NCBI GenBank assembly: GCA_037349315.1
Contig: JBAIAC010000035.1
Coordinates: 11,980,501 to 12,044,500, forward strand
DNA from: Chelydra serpentina
Lineage: Eukaryota > Chordata > Testudines > Chelydridae
Length of the DNA: 64,000 nt
Reading direction: 5' to 3'
Shown here piece after piece: positions 46,770 to 60,062 of the stretch (position 1 is the stretch's first letter; every line of letters starts with the position of its first letter). The notes below the pieces were generated by a model. It had not been told where the DNA came from. It was given only the letters and a program-made list of their open reading frames with translations, and searched no databases. Made by a program: the position numbers and the translations under genes.

Positions 46770-49297
46770 TACAGCAGAAAAAAATCTGATCAACTACTAG
46801 GAGATTAGAGCATTTCTCCTTCCTTTCCCTCTAAGCAAGAAAAGATTTTCAAGACATTATGTGCTATGATTGGGTGTGATTTTTCCAAGTGCAATCTGCC
46901 TTTATTCTGTGGTACAGAACTGCAACCACTGATGATAGAGACAAAAGAAGCACCTAATTTTCGCTTAGACAGACACTCATGTATGTACTTAGGAAAATAA
47001 AGTTAAGAGGCACTTGTACTATTCTATACTATTTCTAAATTACTAAGAAATGCTTATTCCATACATAAATAATAGCAATGACATGGCTTTATGTTTTACA
47101 AGATTTGGTTTATTATTTAGGTTTGGTATGAAAGATCCCAAATATCAAAAGAGGATATTTCTTATTTATATATACATATGCACACATAAAATACATTGAA
47201 AGTCATGTATTTTCTGACCAAGCATGTTGTAAAATCCCATTATCATGCAGCAGTGCGTCCCCAGCACTCCCTATACATTATTTTTCTACTTTTCTAATTC
47301 AGTGAAATAATTAGTGGTAATTGCCGCAAGCAAAAGGTTACCAAGTGAGCCTATACTGTCAGCGAGCAGTTTGTGCTTTTGAGACGTCCTTGTCGTTACG
47401 TGTTTGTGTCAGTGGGGTTCTATCAGCGAGAGCACACGCTGCACTGCAACCGAGATTCAAGGAAGAACTTAGCAAGAACATTTTTCTGTAATTATTGAAT
47501 AGGGCCTCGGTACTTAGTTACGGGCGCTCTGAGAATTAAAGGGAGGATTTTCAAAAGCCACAATCAGAGCCGGATTTTCAAAAGATCTCAGCATCAAACA
47601 GCTCTCACTGAGGACAGCGGAGAATCTCGTCCCCCGCCACAATGACGCCCTTCCTCCCTCCCTCTCTCTCTCTCGCTCTCTCTCACAAACACACCCCCTT
47701 TAATGAAAACAATGGGAGCTACTGAGAGTTGAACTATTTTGAAAATCTAGGCCTAAAAAAACCCAAGTTAATATTTTTTACAGTCATGAAATAAAAAGTA
47801 GCTGCGGGGAAGGGGGTGTTTCAATAGCATTCAGCCATATTAAGGGAAGAAGGGACCATGAGATCATCAAGTCTGAACTCTGGTATAACACAGTCCATTG
47901 AATTTCATCCAGTTACTCTTGTATTTAGCCCAATTACCGATAGGTGTATTCTAGCCACACACTGTGTTCCTATGGTAAACTCCAAGGTGTTGTGTAAAAC
48001 ATATTTAAGGCCCTGAATGCCAACGCAGAGGAGTAAAGTGGGATAGGGTGCCCTTATTCCCTTATGTAATGCAGCAGGGGAAGCAGTACACTCTAAGGGT
48101 GGGTGCGCAGGGGCAGGGAAGGGGGGACCAAAAAGCTCCATCCCCTCCTAATGCACCGGCTGGCAGAGCTCAGCTGATAGAGAGGGTGAAGCAATTTCTT
48201 ACTGGCGTAGACCAGCAGCAGTTTACATAGACCTTGGAGTAAGGGGTGAACCAGGGAACAAACTGTGTCACAATCCATCCCTTGGTCTGCACTTATGGTG
48301 GTGCAGCTACATACCAAGCAATGGCCTGAGTGACCATAAACTCTCAGTTTACAGTTTATGTAGCAGGGGAGTATAGATTTTTGCTGTTTCTGTCACAGGT
48401 CTGTTAGTTTTATACAAGATCAAACCAAATTTGCTACAGGGGACAACTCATGCCTTCAATTACATACAGACGGCCAAGCCTGCTCTGATGCCATCAGACT
48501 GGGACTCTAAAACCAGGAAGGCATAAATAATGTGACGTACCACCAGTGTAAGTGTCAAAAATCTTCACAGACACTTCAAATTCTCCTGTTATCATATCTC
48601 TAAAAACGTGTGTGTGTGTTTGTGTTCATCATGGTGTATCCCTAACTCAAGGGTAAAGTATTATCTAACAAGGTGATTGTAGTTGTCATACATTCACCAT
48701 TATAAACAGGAAATTCAGAGTTATGTTAATCTTAAAAGAACGACTCCATAAACATTGGAAAGTATTGAAATGGACAGGTAAGGCTGCCAAACACCCTTAA
48801 CTCTGTCCCCATCACAGTGCTAGCCTCCCCATTTTTTCCTTTCCGATGCACTTTGTAAATGTGCTACTTTTTCGGTAAAGGGCATTTTATTTGGCCCTTA
48901 AAATTAGAAAAGCCGCTATTCTGATAAAGTGCCATATACCATCGACACCCTTCCATCTTTACCCATTTGGGGTTTTTTTAATGAGTGCATTCTGCAGGCA
49001 AGTTAAATGTGGAACATACATTGTTCTTGTACAACTTATCAGTGGGGTGTCAAAACTGCAAACCAAAGAGCATCTCCAGGGGACTGGTGGAGGAGGGGAA
49101 TCACATAGACGGCTATCCAGTGTCAGGAGCAAATTACAAACCACAAGGGCCTCGACCTCAAGGCAAAGGACATAACTGGCAAATCCAGCAACCACCCATC
49201 TACCTGCCCTTCCTATGAGGAGTTTGGGTGCTCAGCACCACCCCATGGACAGAGCCTACGATCATGCATGACAGGCTGTCAAGGCAGAACAGTCTGA
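46770..49297. other. unassigned AT-rich DNA
   Basis: No gene was recognised. A (CT)n tract with minor interruption lies at 47651-47684. Positions 47535-47760 include 'ttttgaaaatctaggcc'-type phrases of an old dispersed repeat. Confidence 0.35.
47651..47684. repeat. (CT)n microsatellite
   Basis: A pyrimidine tract of ct and cct units with one 'cgct' interruption. Confidence 0.9.
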
Positions 49298-49594
49298 CGG
49301 TACGTCTATACTTACGCGTCCGGTCGGAGGCGCGGGATCGATGTTCTGGGTTCGATTTATTGCGTCTTGTCTAGACGCGATAAATCAAACCAGGAAGTGC
49401 TCCGCCGTCGACGCTGGTAATCCAGCTCGACGAACGGAGTAGGCGGAGTCGACGGGGGAGCCTGCGCGCCGCGTGTGGACCCCGGGTAAGTGCTTTTTCA
49501 TTCGAACTAAAATAGTTCGACTTCAGCTACGTTATTCACATAGCTGAAGTTGCGTATCTTAGTTCGAATTCTGGGGTTAGTGTAGACCAGCCCT
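49298..49594. mobile_element. PIF/Harbinger-type MITE, copy 5
   Basis: It is nearly the same sequence and layout as 21829-22114 ('cggaggcgcgggatcgatgt', 'ggaagtgctccg', 'ggcggagtcgacgggggagc'). The right end is 'gttagtgtagaccagccct'. A short extra 'gtgctttttcattcg' distinguishes it from copy 1. The ends are slightly decayed. It lies about 1 kb from the Harbinger transposase relic. Confidence 0.8.
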
Positions 49595-49953
49595 GAATTT
49601 TAGACTGGGGTAAAAGGGACAGGGATGGCACGGATGAAAACCTCCCTGGCACAGGGAGCAGAAGAACAGGAACAGACCACAGAACTGACCATGTGGCCAT
49701 CTGAGTTGGGTGACATCCTGAGGCCATATTCTGACGATCTGTCCAGGAATGGGTTGCAGAGGAAGTGGAATCAGAGCCAGAATGCAGCCACATAAGTGGC
49801 TACTGCCATCTTTGTTGTTGTTATGGGGGAAATTGCAGCGTAAATGGGAGGGTTTCCCCTCAATGCAAATATTGTTATGGAGGCTACTATTGGTTTGGGG
49901 TGACCTTCAATGGCCATTTACCTGCCCCTTCCTTTCTTCCAACATGATTCCAA

Positions 49954-50174
49954 CAGTGGCGTAGCCAGGTTTAGAGCACAGGGGGAGCGGAGCTAAAAAA
50001 AAACGCCAGGAGCAAAAAGCGTCAGGAGCAAAAAAAGCACCGGGAGCAAAAAAAAATGCTCCGCTCTGGCTGCAGCATAGGAGCAAAAGGCATAGGAGCA
50101 CAAAAAAGCCACCACTTCTGCTCAGTGGGGGAGCAGCTGCTTCCCCTGCTCCCCCCCCCCCGGCTACGCTACTG
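49954..50174. mobile_element. non-autonomous hAT element, family 1 (221 bp)
   Basis: It starts cagtggcgtagccagg and ends cccggctacgctactg. The exact 8-bp duplication gattccaa lies at 49946-49953 and 50175-50182. The interior carries 'gggagcaaaaa' units and is closely similar to 2222-2442. No coding capacity. Confidence 0.95.
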
Positions 50175-50559
50175 GATTCCAAGTGTGTGGGGGGGCGGGG
50201 CGGGAGGGATTTAAACATACAGCCATTGATTTATTCTAGCTACATTTGAACTGATTACTGCGGGGGAAAAGAATCAAAGCTGGGATAGCAATCACGAGCG
50301 CAAATTTCCACACAGAGTTACAAAAAGAGCAGTCAGTCCATCATACCTGTGTTCCACTATTGTGTCATACAATAATAGCATTACAGCATCGTCCCGGACA
50401 GCCTGCATTTTAAGTCCCAGTGGCTGTACTAAGTGAAAAAGTCCCTTGGTGACAGTGGTACTCGACCTCCTGGCGCTCTGTCCAGGTGGGTGAGGGTCAG
50501 GGGAGAAGGCAGTTCTGTTCTTATCAAGCTTCTTCATCCTAGTTCATCCTCCTGTTAAT

Positions 50560-51300
50560 GTTTGTCTGAATTTTTCCCTGAATTTTTCAGGGGATGCTTG
50601 AGAATTTTTCATGCAAGAGAAACACAACACGGTGAGTGAGATTCCTGGCCTGGGCAAACTTCCAATGGCCAAGCTTATTAGCCTTCTCTATTCTTTGATC
50701 GGTCATCAGGACATAAAATATTTTCTTTGCATATAAATGGTCTTCTACCACAGGCATGAAAAAATTGATCCTTCTTTTAAACAGGGATATCCAGCAGATT
50801 AACATCCTTGAAGACTTCTCGGACCTGAAACAGCATTAAAACCAATATTGGTAACAGCACTCTGGCCTGTTTTCCCTATACCAAACTGGTCATCCACTGA
50901 CCTGTAGCAGTCTGGGGTGGTCAACTTCCAGATGGCAATAGCTACCCATTTCTGCACTGGTATGGCATCCATCATTTGCATGGCCTGGTGCTGAAGGGTC
51001 GGGCCAAGTTCCTCACAGAGCTCCATGAAGGTGGCCTTCTGCATGAGGAAGTTCTGTAGCCCTCCCAGGCCTGCATGAGGAGGTAACCCCACCACTCTGC
51101 GCTAGTTTTCCTGCCTCAGAAGTGCCAGTCTGCATATGGGGAATCTGCAGCAATGGTAGCATGCATCAGCTGTCTCCACTCCACCATGGCAGCATCCAGG
51201 CTACATGATCTCCTTGCCAAGACCCACTGCCACCGTCTGAGGGTCACAAGCCACTGCTGAAATGCCTTTCCCCATGTCCCATTCTCTCAGTCTGCATCCT
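50560..51300 (-). pseudogene. HARBI1-like PIF/Harbinger transposase relic
   Basis: On the minus strand, 51095-50799 encodes FLMQKATFMELCEELGPTLQ, VQKWVAIAIWKLTTPDCYRS and SVDDQFGIGKTGQSAV. This matches the N-terminal and helix-turn-helix part of HARBI1-type nucleases ('F.M.K.TF..LC..L.P', 'V.KRVAI.LW.LAT...YR.V...FGVGKSTV'). The match ends soon after. The catalytic DDE core that should follow is absent. Upstream, 51300-51096 holds more broken coding (AAMVEWRQLMHATIAADSPY) that fits the preceding linker. Intact genes run to about 350-400 residues. The short frame at 50805-50587 may be unrelated or deleted sequence. Confidence 0.7.
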
Positions 51301-51659
51301 GTTGCAACAACACCACAGCCATGCATGGGCTTGGGGAGGAGCAAGACGTTGTCCCACAATATACCACAAAACAATTCTTAGAGCACCTCAATTTTAGTCA
51401 GGTGCTAAGAACATTGGGCTCTGTCTCCAGAAATCTAAGTGCTGAACCTGGGCTACTGCAGCACCAGTGTAGACACAGCCACCTAGGCATGAGTGCCCAG
51501 GTGCCCAGACCCAGGAAACTCTGCAGTGCAGATACACCCAGATAGCCCCTAGCTCCAGGTGGGCTGAGGAGTCTGCCAGGAGAAGACTGCAGAGTTTAAT
51601 AATTGAGTGGGAAGCCTCAATGAACTCCGTCAAGCTACAATGGCCACAATGCATGTGAG

Positions 51660-52425
51660 ATAGGTCAAGAGTGCATGATAAATGAATTTATCATGGCTCT
51701 GCCATCGTCATGTGATTATTATTTCCATGGATGTATAGATTAGACTAGATAAAATAGACAGACACGGATATCTATATTGCTTTAGCATGTGACAGCTGAA
51801 TTTTGTCCTATGACCGTAAACATTTCCAGTATATTACTCAAAATACTGACTTCTCTGTTAACCATTGAAAAGTCAGTGCTGTGTGTCCCTCTTCTGGGCA
51901 TGGCTCTTCAATTAATCTGAACATTCTTGTTTAGCAGTTTGTGGAAAGGGGGAATAAAAACAAATCAGTATCTTTCAGCGAGAGGCTGAATGAGTTGTGC
52001 CGACTGCAAACGTTCTGAACAACCGAGCTGCGTACACGAAAACAAAACCAGAGAGTTATGATGACTGCAGCACTGCAATTCTGAATGCTGAATGCTTCTT
52101 GATTGCACAGTACAGAATTGGCTACATTAATCCATTTAAAGTGCACAAACACTGCATGTAGAATATCTGAGATCTCTAGAATAACAAAACAAAAAGCGAA
52201 AGGCTGTCAGGTCCACATGCCAGTGGGCACAATGGAAGAAATCAGTGCTTATCCTGAACAATTATTTTCTGGATTTAATTGTTTTTATTATGGACATTGA
52301 TCTTTAAGATTTCACATCGCAGTCTGAGGGACATGAGCTGTAAATACATTCCAGACAAAAGCTAATGCAAAAAGGCTCATACACAGCAGTATTTAAAGGA
52401 GTTTTATAATGATACTGTGTACTTT
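51660..52425. other. unassigned AT-rich DNA
   Basis: No gene or clear repeat was recognised. Confidence 0.35.
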
Positions 52426-52429
52426 ATCA

Positions 52430-52560
52430 GTGCCTTTCACAGGAGGCTCTCAAAGTTCTCTACAAACAGGAAGTTTCAAAAACCCTGAATTATTTTTATA
52501 TCCATTTTACAGAGGAATAAACTGAGACACAAACTGAGATCAAGTCACTGGGCTAAAGCC
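52430..52560 (-). repeat. MIR-like CORE-SINE fragment, reverse orientation
   Basis: It contains 'tatccattttacagaggaat' and 'ctgagacacaaactgagatc', the reverse-orientation MIR core, preceded by 'tcagtgcctttcacaggagg'. Confidence 0.55.
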
Positions 52561-52659
52561 ACCTCAAGCTCCTAGACTTCTGCTTAAAACAACATATACC
52601 TTTTATGTATCACATATTGTAGTATTACTAGATTTCTACGTGTTTATGTAGTTTCTTCC

Positions 52660-53180
52660 ATGATCAGCTATCCTGCAAGCTGGCCAGTTGGCAGAAACTG
52701 TCAGGCGCTGCCTCTGATAATCAGGCCTATCGGTTGGAGCATAGGTTGCAGCTAGGCATAAGGTTGGGTCTTTGCCAAGAGCAATGCTGGAATAGAGATC
52801 CGGGGACAGACTGAGGTCAAAACCGAGATCAGAGTCCATAGACAAACCAGAATCAGAGCCATCGGCAGAGTCCAGGAGCAGGCCAGAGATCAAAGCTGGG
52901 TAGTCAGGTTCGAAAGATAAGCCAAGTTGATATCAAAGCCAGTGTCCAGATACAGGCTGAAGGTCAAAGCCAGGTAGTCAGAGTCTGAGGGTCTGCAGAA
53001 GGTGGAGGCAAGGCTGGAACGGGTCTGGAGTGAGGCTGGCATAGGGCAAAGACAATATTGGGACAGGTCTCAGGCAAGCCTTGGGCAGGACCTGGAACAG
53101 GAGCAGACTGGGAGTTTCAAGAGTCTGGTGCGTAGCAAGGCAGCAGGAGGGTTCCTGGCTGGGTAGCGCTGTTGCTCAGA
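52660..53180. repeat. degenerate tandem-like repeat
   Basis: Phrases such as 'gaggtcaaaaccgagatcag', 'gatcaaagctgggtagtcag', 'gaaggtcaaagccaggtagt' and 'cagagtccaggagcagg' recur at irregular intervals. This suggests an old tandem expansion of a roughly 40-70-bp unit. I have seen similar text in turtle repeats but cannot name the class. Minus-strand frames across it are not coding. Confidence 0.5.
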
Positions 53181-53699
53181 GTGATCTGAAGTTCTCGGGG
53201 GGTTGCGGAAGTACCTGAGTCAGGGGATCAACTGACCCAGACTCTGCTCAGCGATAGGTTGCTGCTGCATGCCTGAGGGCCGTGTCACTGCAGGCTCTGA
53301 TGGAGCGGTAAGTCAGTGTTGCTGCCTGGGTGCTGACTCACCGCAGCTCTGGTGGAGGGGCACCTGTTGAAGCCCTGGGGTCGCGTGGGGATAAGCCTGC
53401 CCATATCTAAAGCCCAACCCATCTTAAGGAGAGGAGCCACTGAACCCAGACCTCAAATAATTTCAGGGGACAACAAATGAAAAACGGGGACAGGAGTGAT
53501 GGGTCCAGGGATTCAGAGGGAGACACTGAGCAGAGAACCCCGGACGGCGTCCACTGCTCCTCGAAAGCATCCAGGGAAGCAGTGGACACAGCCCAGAGGA
53601 ACTCTGCCAGCTGAGCGGGCAGCCCTGGTTTGGCTGCGAGTTTGCCTCACAGAAACTCCATATACTATAGCAAAGCATCTTCCTAGTTTATTAAAAAAC

Positions 53700-56600
53700 A
53701 GAGTGCTTGAAAAGCATGCATTTAAACCCCGGCCCTGTACTACTCCGACTTATCCTTCAACTGCTCAGCTCCTCAAAGATGACAATCAAAACATAGTGGG
53801 ATCCTTGGCGTTGATTCTAAGCCTGGGCCCTAAATTACTGCCTCTATTATAACCATCTGACTAATAGAATACCGTCAATTCTGAATATTCAGAAGTATCA
53901 CTCATGCTGCTGCTTATGTATCAATGTTCAGCCTATATTATAGTTCAGAATTGTGATCTTTTTATGACACATCACAGTTGATCTTGATAATTGTAAAGTA
54001 AGAAAAAAAGTGTACTTTAAATGAAGGGCCACTCTCTCATAGCCAGAAGTCTCATCACTCATGCATGACGGGTGTTATTGCAGACATGATATTATGGCAT
54101 TTCTATTTTAAAAGTATATTTTAAGCAATTTTTCATTCTCTGGAAGAATTTTTTTCCTAAGCCAAAACTAAGGTCTGGTTAACCATTGCTTCCGGGAACG
54201 TGCAGAGTACTCTGCAACAGTTAAAGGAAATGCAGATCTTTAAAAAATATCTGTAACATCTTCCAATGACTGACTTGAGAGCTGAGGTTTTTTCCCTGGG
54301 AAGATTCCATGTGACAACATCCTACTAAGAATGGGGAATGTTTCTAGTCATGCTACTGCCAGAGCTCAGGTGCCAGCCGCAGCCTGGATATCTTCTCTGC
54401 AATTGTATACCCGCACAAGCCCGAGTCAGCTGACATGGGCCAGCCGCGTCACTGTTAAATACATTGAAAAAGAGGAGGCAGGCAGACAGACACAGGTACC
54501 AATGAATCCCCTCACAATACTGATGTGACTGACGCTATTCATACTGCTGAATAATGGAGCCAAACATTATACACACAGCTGTCAAATTCTGCTTTCAGTT
54601 ATGAATATAAATCTAAAGTAATTCCATTGAAATCATTAGATATTCTAAGGACCTATACTCATGGAATAGAATTTGGACCAAGAACTACTCAAAATGTGCC
54701 TTCATTTACTAAACTATCCACACACACCAGCAATGGCCAGAAAGGTGTGTCCATAGACTAACTTAAAGACAAAGACACTCCTGGGCATCTTTACAGCCCC
54801 AGACTTACACAGTGTGAGGAATCATACCAGAACACCACCAAAGCTTTCATGTTAAGCAAACAAAAGGACCCAGGCATTACTGATGGGAATGATGCCTTTG
54901 CAAAATCAGGACACCTGTATATAAGTGTTTCTTCATACATCATTAGAGCATGGTCCCACCCTAGAAATAGAAAGAGGGGAGAGCCTATTTTAAACTATTC
55001 CCGAGGGCAGAAGTAAATCACAAAAATTAGATATGAAAAATGATTTGTTATTCCACCCTCTGCTAACACAGGATTCTTTTGCCATAGTTTATTTTTGAGT
55101 GCTCTGTTCAATCCACATTTTAAAATGTCTCCAGCACCAGGGCTACCACCTTGAAGAGATAAAAAGAGCATGTTGAGTTTTGCAAGGTCAGTTTCCCTAA
55201 TTTACCTGCTTTGAAGCAGTTAGCACAACACATGATGTTACCAAAAGCACCCAACAATTAACTGGCATGTGCTATCCCAAAAGTACTGTCCTTTCAAGGT
55301 GGTACTTCTGGGAGCAACATAGACACACAAAAATGAGCCTAACAGCGGAGTATATGTCTGTTTGTGCTCCATATAGTTACCCTAATTTCCTTCTGAAAGG
55401 CAAAAAATCCCAGCACTGACTATGCCAGTGTAATTATTTTTTTTAAAAATCCAAATGTGCAATTGGAAGCAAACAGGTGGTCTGGCACCACATGATATGA
55501 AGCAGTAAAAAGCCCCACAAATATAATGACATTGCACATAATTTAGATTTCCTGTTGTACTCTCTCATGCCAGTTCTCTTTAGCAGGCTTTCTGGCGAAT
55601 GCCAACCACTACTGAGTAAATGCACACCATGCACTTCGCCCTCGCAAACTAAGTCAAAGAACATGGCTTGGGATACTAGATAAAAGCACATTTTGCCTGT
55701 GGTATACAAGAGCTGGGATGGATCCATTTTGTTTTTTAGTTGTTAGTCAATTATTTGACTCCAAAAAAGGGTGGCTACTGAATGCAAACTCAGATAATAC
55801 CCAATGCAGAGTGGATTAATTTAATAAAACATGAAAAAGCATCAGTTTGTGAAGAAATCATCCTTTTCATTGTATCAAAATGGAATGTTTTCAAAAATCT
55901 CTACAGGGTATCAGAAAGACATGCAGGCCAAGTACTGTCCTAGCTTTCTGTGAGACTAAGGGGCCAACAGCTCCCTATGCAGGGTGTTCTCATACACAGT
56001 CAATCCACCAGCCTGGAATCTGACTTTTGGTTTAACCAGGCCCATCTGGGCCCACAGAGGCAGCTCATTGGTGCAGACCTCGGACACCAAGATAGCTCCT
56101 CCTATACCTCACTGGATCAGAACTCAGGTATTCTGCATCTGTGCTGAGAGAAGCAGTTTGCAGTGTGGCAACTGTGTATTAAAATGTTGCTTTATTATGG
56201 TACATGTCTGCAGAAAAAACACTTTCCATGGCCTCTCCTGGGCTGTGCACGCCTCTGTAGCTCTCCACAAGGCTTCCTACTGCCTGTGGTGTGACCGTTC
56301 AGGGCTGTCTCCACCTTTGGCTACTCCTCCGGGAGCATCCTCTTTAGGTGACTGACCTTGCGACTTCACCTCTCTCAGGATGGAATCCTGTGATTCTCCC
56401 ACTCTCGTACAGGGCCCCAGAGTACAGCACCCTGTGTACCAACCTCAGCAGGCCTGACTGGGCTCAAGCCTTGTGAGTCTGCCCTCTGGGAGCTGTGAAC
56501 ACAATGACAAAACAGTCTTTCCAAAACAAAGTATTGTCTAATCCCAGGAGTAGGAACAAAGCTTAATAAGAGCAAAGGCGGGGGGAGGGGGGGGAAATAA

Positions 56601-57170
56601 CCCAACAGTGTATGTGCATGATTGACTTATCTAAAGATTAGGCAGGTCCCGTTTATCCTGACAACTCCAGTTCCAGGACTGTGGAAGTGAGGGTGGCTGG
56701 CACCTCCACAGCCTCTGCCTCTCTAACCTGAACTTCAGGGCTGTCCATGTATCAATCCCAAAGCTCTTTGTCTCCCTGTATCTCTTGAACCACCACTGAG
56801 GTTGGGGATAGACTTGAAAGGAGTTGGTTCTCTGCAGAATAACAAACAACACAATAAGAAACAAACAGATGTCCTTCACAGGTGGGTTTTGTGGAAAGCT
56901 CTTTTTAATGCTCGCATACGTTTCTAGATACTTGGTTTCAATCTGCTTTCTTACAACACATGCAGAGTAGCCAGTCATAGCAATGCCTCTAAAATGTTGA
57001 CTTTACTGAATTTAGTCAACTTTCACGAAGCTACCTGACTGACTTGGGAAAACTCGGAGGCAGGTCTTCCCTTTTTCTGATTCTTCCTGCCCACAAAGAT
57101 CCAAATGGGAAAGCTCACACCAGATGAGCTCATGTTGGCTGATTTTAAACCTGGACTGAATCATTGGAAC
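53700..57170. other. unassigned DNA
   Basis: No gene was recognised. Positions 56370-57120 are somewhat GC-richer and could be a decayed LTR, but no pair or signal supports it. A 115-codon minus-strand frame at 56978-56631 lacks motifs. Confidence 0.3.
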
Positions 57171-57173
57171 ACA

Positions 57174-57640
57174 TAGAATCATAGAATCATAGAATCTCAG
57201 GGTTGGAAGGGACCTCAGAAGGTCATCTAGTCCAACCCCCTGCTCAAAGCAGGACCAACCCCAACTAGATCATCCCAGCCAGGGCTTTGTCAAGCCTGAC
57301 CTTAAAAACCTCTAAGGAAGGAGATTCCACCACCTCCCTAGGTAACCCTTTCCAGTGCTTCACCACCCTACTAGTGAAAAAGTTTTTCCTAATATCCAAC
57401 CTAAACCTCCCCCTCTGCAACTTGAGACCATTACTCCTTGTTCTGGCATCTTCTACCACTGAGAACAGTCTAGATCCATCCTCTTTGGAACCCCTTTTTA
57501 GGTAGTTGAAAGCAGCTATCAAATCCCCCCTCACTCTTCTCTTCTGCAGGCTAAACAATCCCAGTTCTCTCAGCCTCTCCTCATAAGTCATGTGCTCCAG
57601 CCCCCTAATCATTTTTGTTGTAATCAGGGCAGGTGACCTG
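57174..57640 (-). pseudogene. 5'-truncated CR1 LINE, ORF2 C-terminus and 3' end
   Basis: On the minus strand, from about 57620, the coding reads [58 protein letters not shown] and [14 protein letters not shown], then a stop at about 57265. This is the C-terminal tail of the CR1 reverse transcriptase protein. It is followed at 57255-57174 by the CR1 3' end with 'tctagtccaaccccctgctc' (plus strand) and tandem copies of the octamer 'agaatcat'. The frame is intact over about 120 codons, so the insertion is not very old. Sequence before 57640 in the same frame is not CR1-like, marking the truncation point. Confidence 0.9.
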
Positions 57641-57644
57641 GCCG

Positions 57645-58364
57645 GGAAATAGACGAGGATCATGTAACTATTTGATGTACTCAAATGGAACCACATTTTT
57701 TTTAAAAATAGGCCAAGGAGCATATGACCTGAGGAAGCATGAATCACTAAGGGGATATCATTAGGGTAGTAAACAGATGGGAGAGGGTAGGGAATTTTTT
57801 TCCAATTATGCCAAATTCTAAATTGCCCCATGTGCCAATCAAATCTAGTTGGAAGACTCAGTGCATCCCTTCTTTCAACTCACCTTGTCTTTAGTGAGAC
57901 TGATTCCCAGCTAGTCGTTAAGTGAGCAGAGCTAATACTGGGCAACCGGCAGGCGACATTCAGGCTTGAACTACCAAACATGTGAGTAATATATTGCTCC
58001 GAAGCCTGCTGATTAGTTGTTTGAAAGCCACAGGGTAGTTTTCTTTTCCTTTTTTAAAAGTACAGACCATTTCATAGCAGCACACTTCGAAAGTGTTTTG
58101 GAAAGGCATAAATCCGAGTTTAACCCTGGTTTTGCAGCGACTTCCTCTGGATATGCATGTCATTCTGTAAACAACTTAGGTCTGTCCCCATTCTTAATTT
58201 TTGCTATTAGCTAGTACAGACACCAATTAGCCATAAACTCTCCGCAGGAGAAAAGCCAGTTCTGCTGTGAGGAAACCTAATGACTGTGACTCATTTTCTC
58301 TTATACATTCAGACCCCTCCAAAAAAAAAAGAATTGCCTTTTCTTACAAATAAACAATATCACA
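57645..58364. other. unassigned DNA
   Basis: No gene or clear repeat was recognised. Confidence 0.35.
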
Positions 58365-58484
58365 CAGTGATGCTGGAATTAGGGGTGCTGCTGCACCCCC
58401 TGGCTTGAAGTAGCAATAACAAACACCAAATACACGGTTTCCCTCATCAGCACCCCCACTATAAAAATTGTCCCAGCACCCCTG
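58365..58484. mobile_element. short hAT element, family 3 (120 bp)
   Basis: It starts cagtgatgctggaattag and ends cccagcacccctg. The exact 8-bp duplication atatcaca lies at 58357-58364 and 58485-58492. The interior is the reverse-oriented relative of 29227-29329 ('ggcttgaagt', 'cactataaaaattgt'). No coding capacity. Confidence 0.88.
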
Positions 58485-58492
58485 ATATCACA

Positions 58493-60054
58493 TGAACTAA
58501 CAGTATCAATGTCAAAAGGAAAAACAATGACTAGCAACATGTTCACTCTCTTAGCTGGCTGATCCACCAGGCAGCTTTCTCTGTTTATGTCTGGTCTGAC
58601 TTGGAAGAAAAGGCCTTGATCCTTTAAGGTTATCAGTATATCTGTAGACACAAAGGATAATGTACATTACCCATCTATGGTATCTATCTATTTACTGGGA
58701 GATATAAGCTATTCAGCACAAAAAGCATAAAATGCAGGCCTTATTTCATGGTGATAGACATTTTACAGTTATAGCTCAAATCTCTCTTCTGGATTTCAAT
58801 ACAATCTTATCAAAATAAGTAAGTAATTTATATGCAGAATTGCATAAACCCTCTCCACTCTGTCTCTGTCAAGGGAGGTTGTCTTCTTGAAATACAGACA
58901 GGCTACACTTGCCTTTCAGTTACTGGAAGAAACAGATCACTAATATAACCAATATATGGAATAATATTCCTAAAAGTACCATTTGATAAGAAAGTGCAGA
59001 ATTATTTGACCCAGGCAATTCCTCATGTGCTGCTGCCAATAGCAATCTCTCCTGCTTCTGACTCCAGCATAAATGAAAAACAACAACAGCTAAAGGCCTT
59101 TGAAGCATGCCTCCTGCATAAAAGAACCAGCACATCTGCAGCAATTATTTTCTCATTGGCTTGAGCAATTCCGAACTCATCATAGGTCTGAAAAGTCCTA
59201 CCATTCAGTTACTTCTCAGAAACTGTTTAATTATCAACCACTGGAACCTATACCATCCCTCTGTTTTATCTGAAGACTAAAGCATCAAATGCATTGCCAG
59301 CTCATTTCAGACAAGCACTAAGGGCCAGATGTTTAAAGGTATTTAGGGGGCTAAAGATGCAGATAAGCACCTAGTAGGATTAGCAACCAATGGGAGTTAG
59401 GCACTGAACTTGCATAGATGCTTTTGAAAATACTACTGGCTGTATTCTGTATCTGTATCTTTATGCATCTACATACCTTTGAAAACCTGGCCCGAAGTGT
59501 TTGCAGGAAGTGTACTTGGGCTAATCCTGCAAACACGACTACTGGCGGTAGGCCCTAGTACAGGACAGAGCTCCATTCATATGCTTGCACCATCAGTCCA
59601 TAAGTTATTCATTGCCATTATATTCAAGCATTTAATGAGACACTCACTTAAAAAGCATATTAAAAATAAAATTCCCTGTCTGCATTACCAATAAAGCTTT
59701 AGATTATTAAAACAGAGAATTGTTGTTGTTTTTTAAATCTGATTTACATGTCACTAATTTAGCCCAGTTTAAGCATTTAAAATAGACTAGCCAACATCAC
59801 ATTTATTTTCTGGTCAGTTTTGTTTCCTGGTCTTCGTGCATTAGCACAATGCTGCATTGTCTGGATTGCTAATCCCACAGTGGAATGTTTAAATCCAAGC
59901 TAAAAACTGTTTTCACTTTAAGAAAAAAAAAAAATCTTCACAATATTTCTGTATCTGAATTTTGGGCCCAAACCACTTTGATCTTATGTCATGATCAGCT
60001 GGAATTTAGATCTTTATTTCTGACACTTTTGTCTCCCTCATATTGAGTGTCATG
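58493..60054. other. unassigned AT-rich DNA with an old repeat
   Basis: No gene was recognised. Positions 59310-59485 hold an old dispersed repeat ('gggccagatgtttaaaggta', 'caatgggagttaggcactga', 'tgcttttgaaaatactactg') that shares phrases with 22195-22370 and 60745-60860. Confidence 0.4.
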
Positions 60055-60062
60055 GTCTGGAT

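Noticed and set aside
57625..57831. N-terminal part of the 188-codon minus-strand frame that contains CR1
   Set aside because: Only the part from about 57620 downward is CR1-like. The upstream part is host sequence fused by chance at the truncation point.
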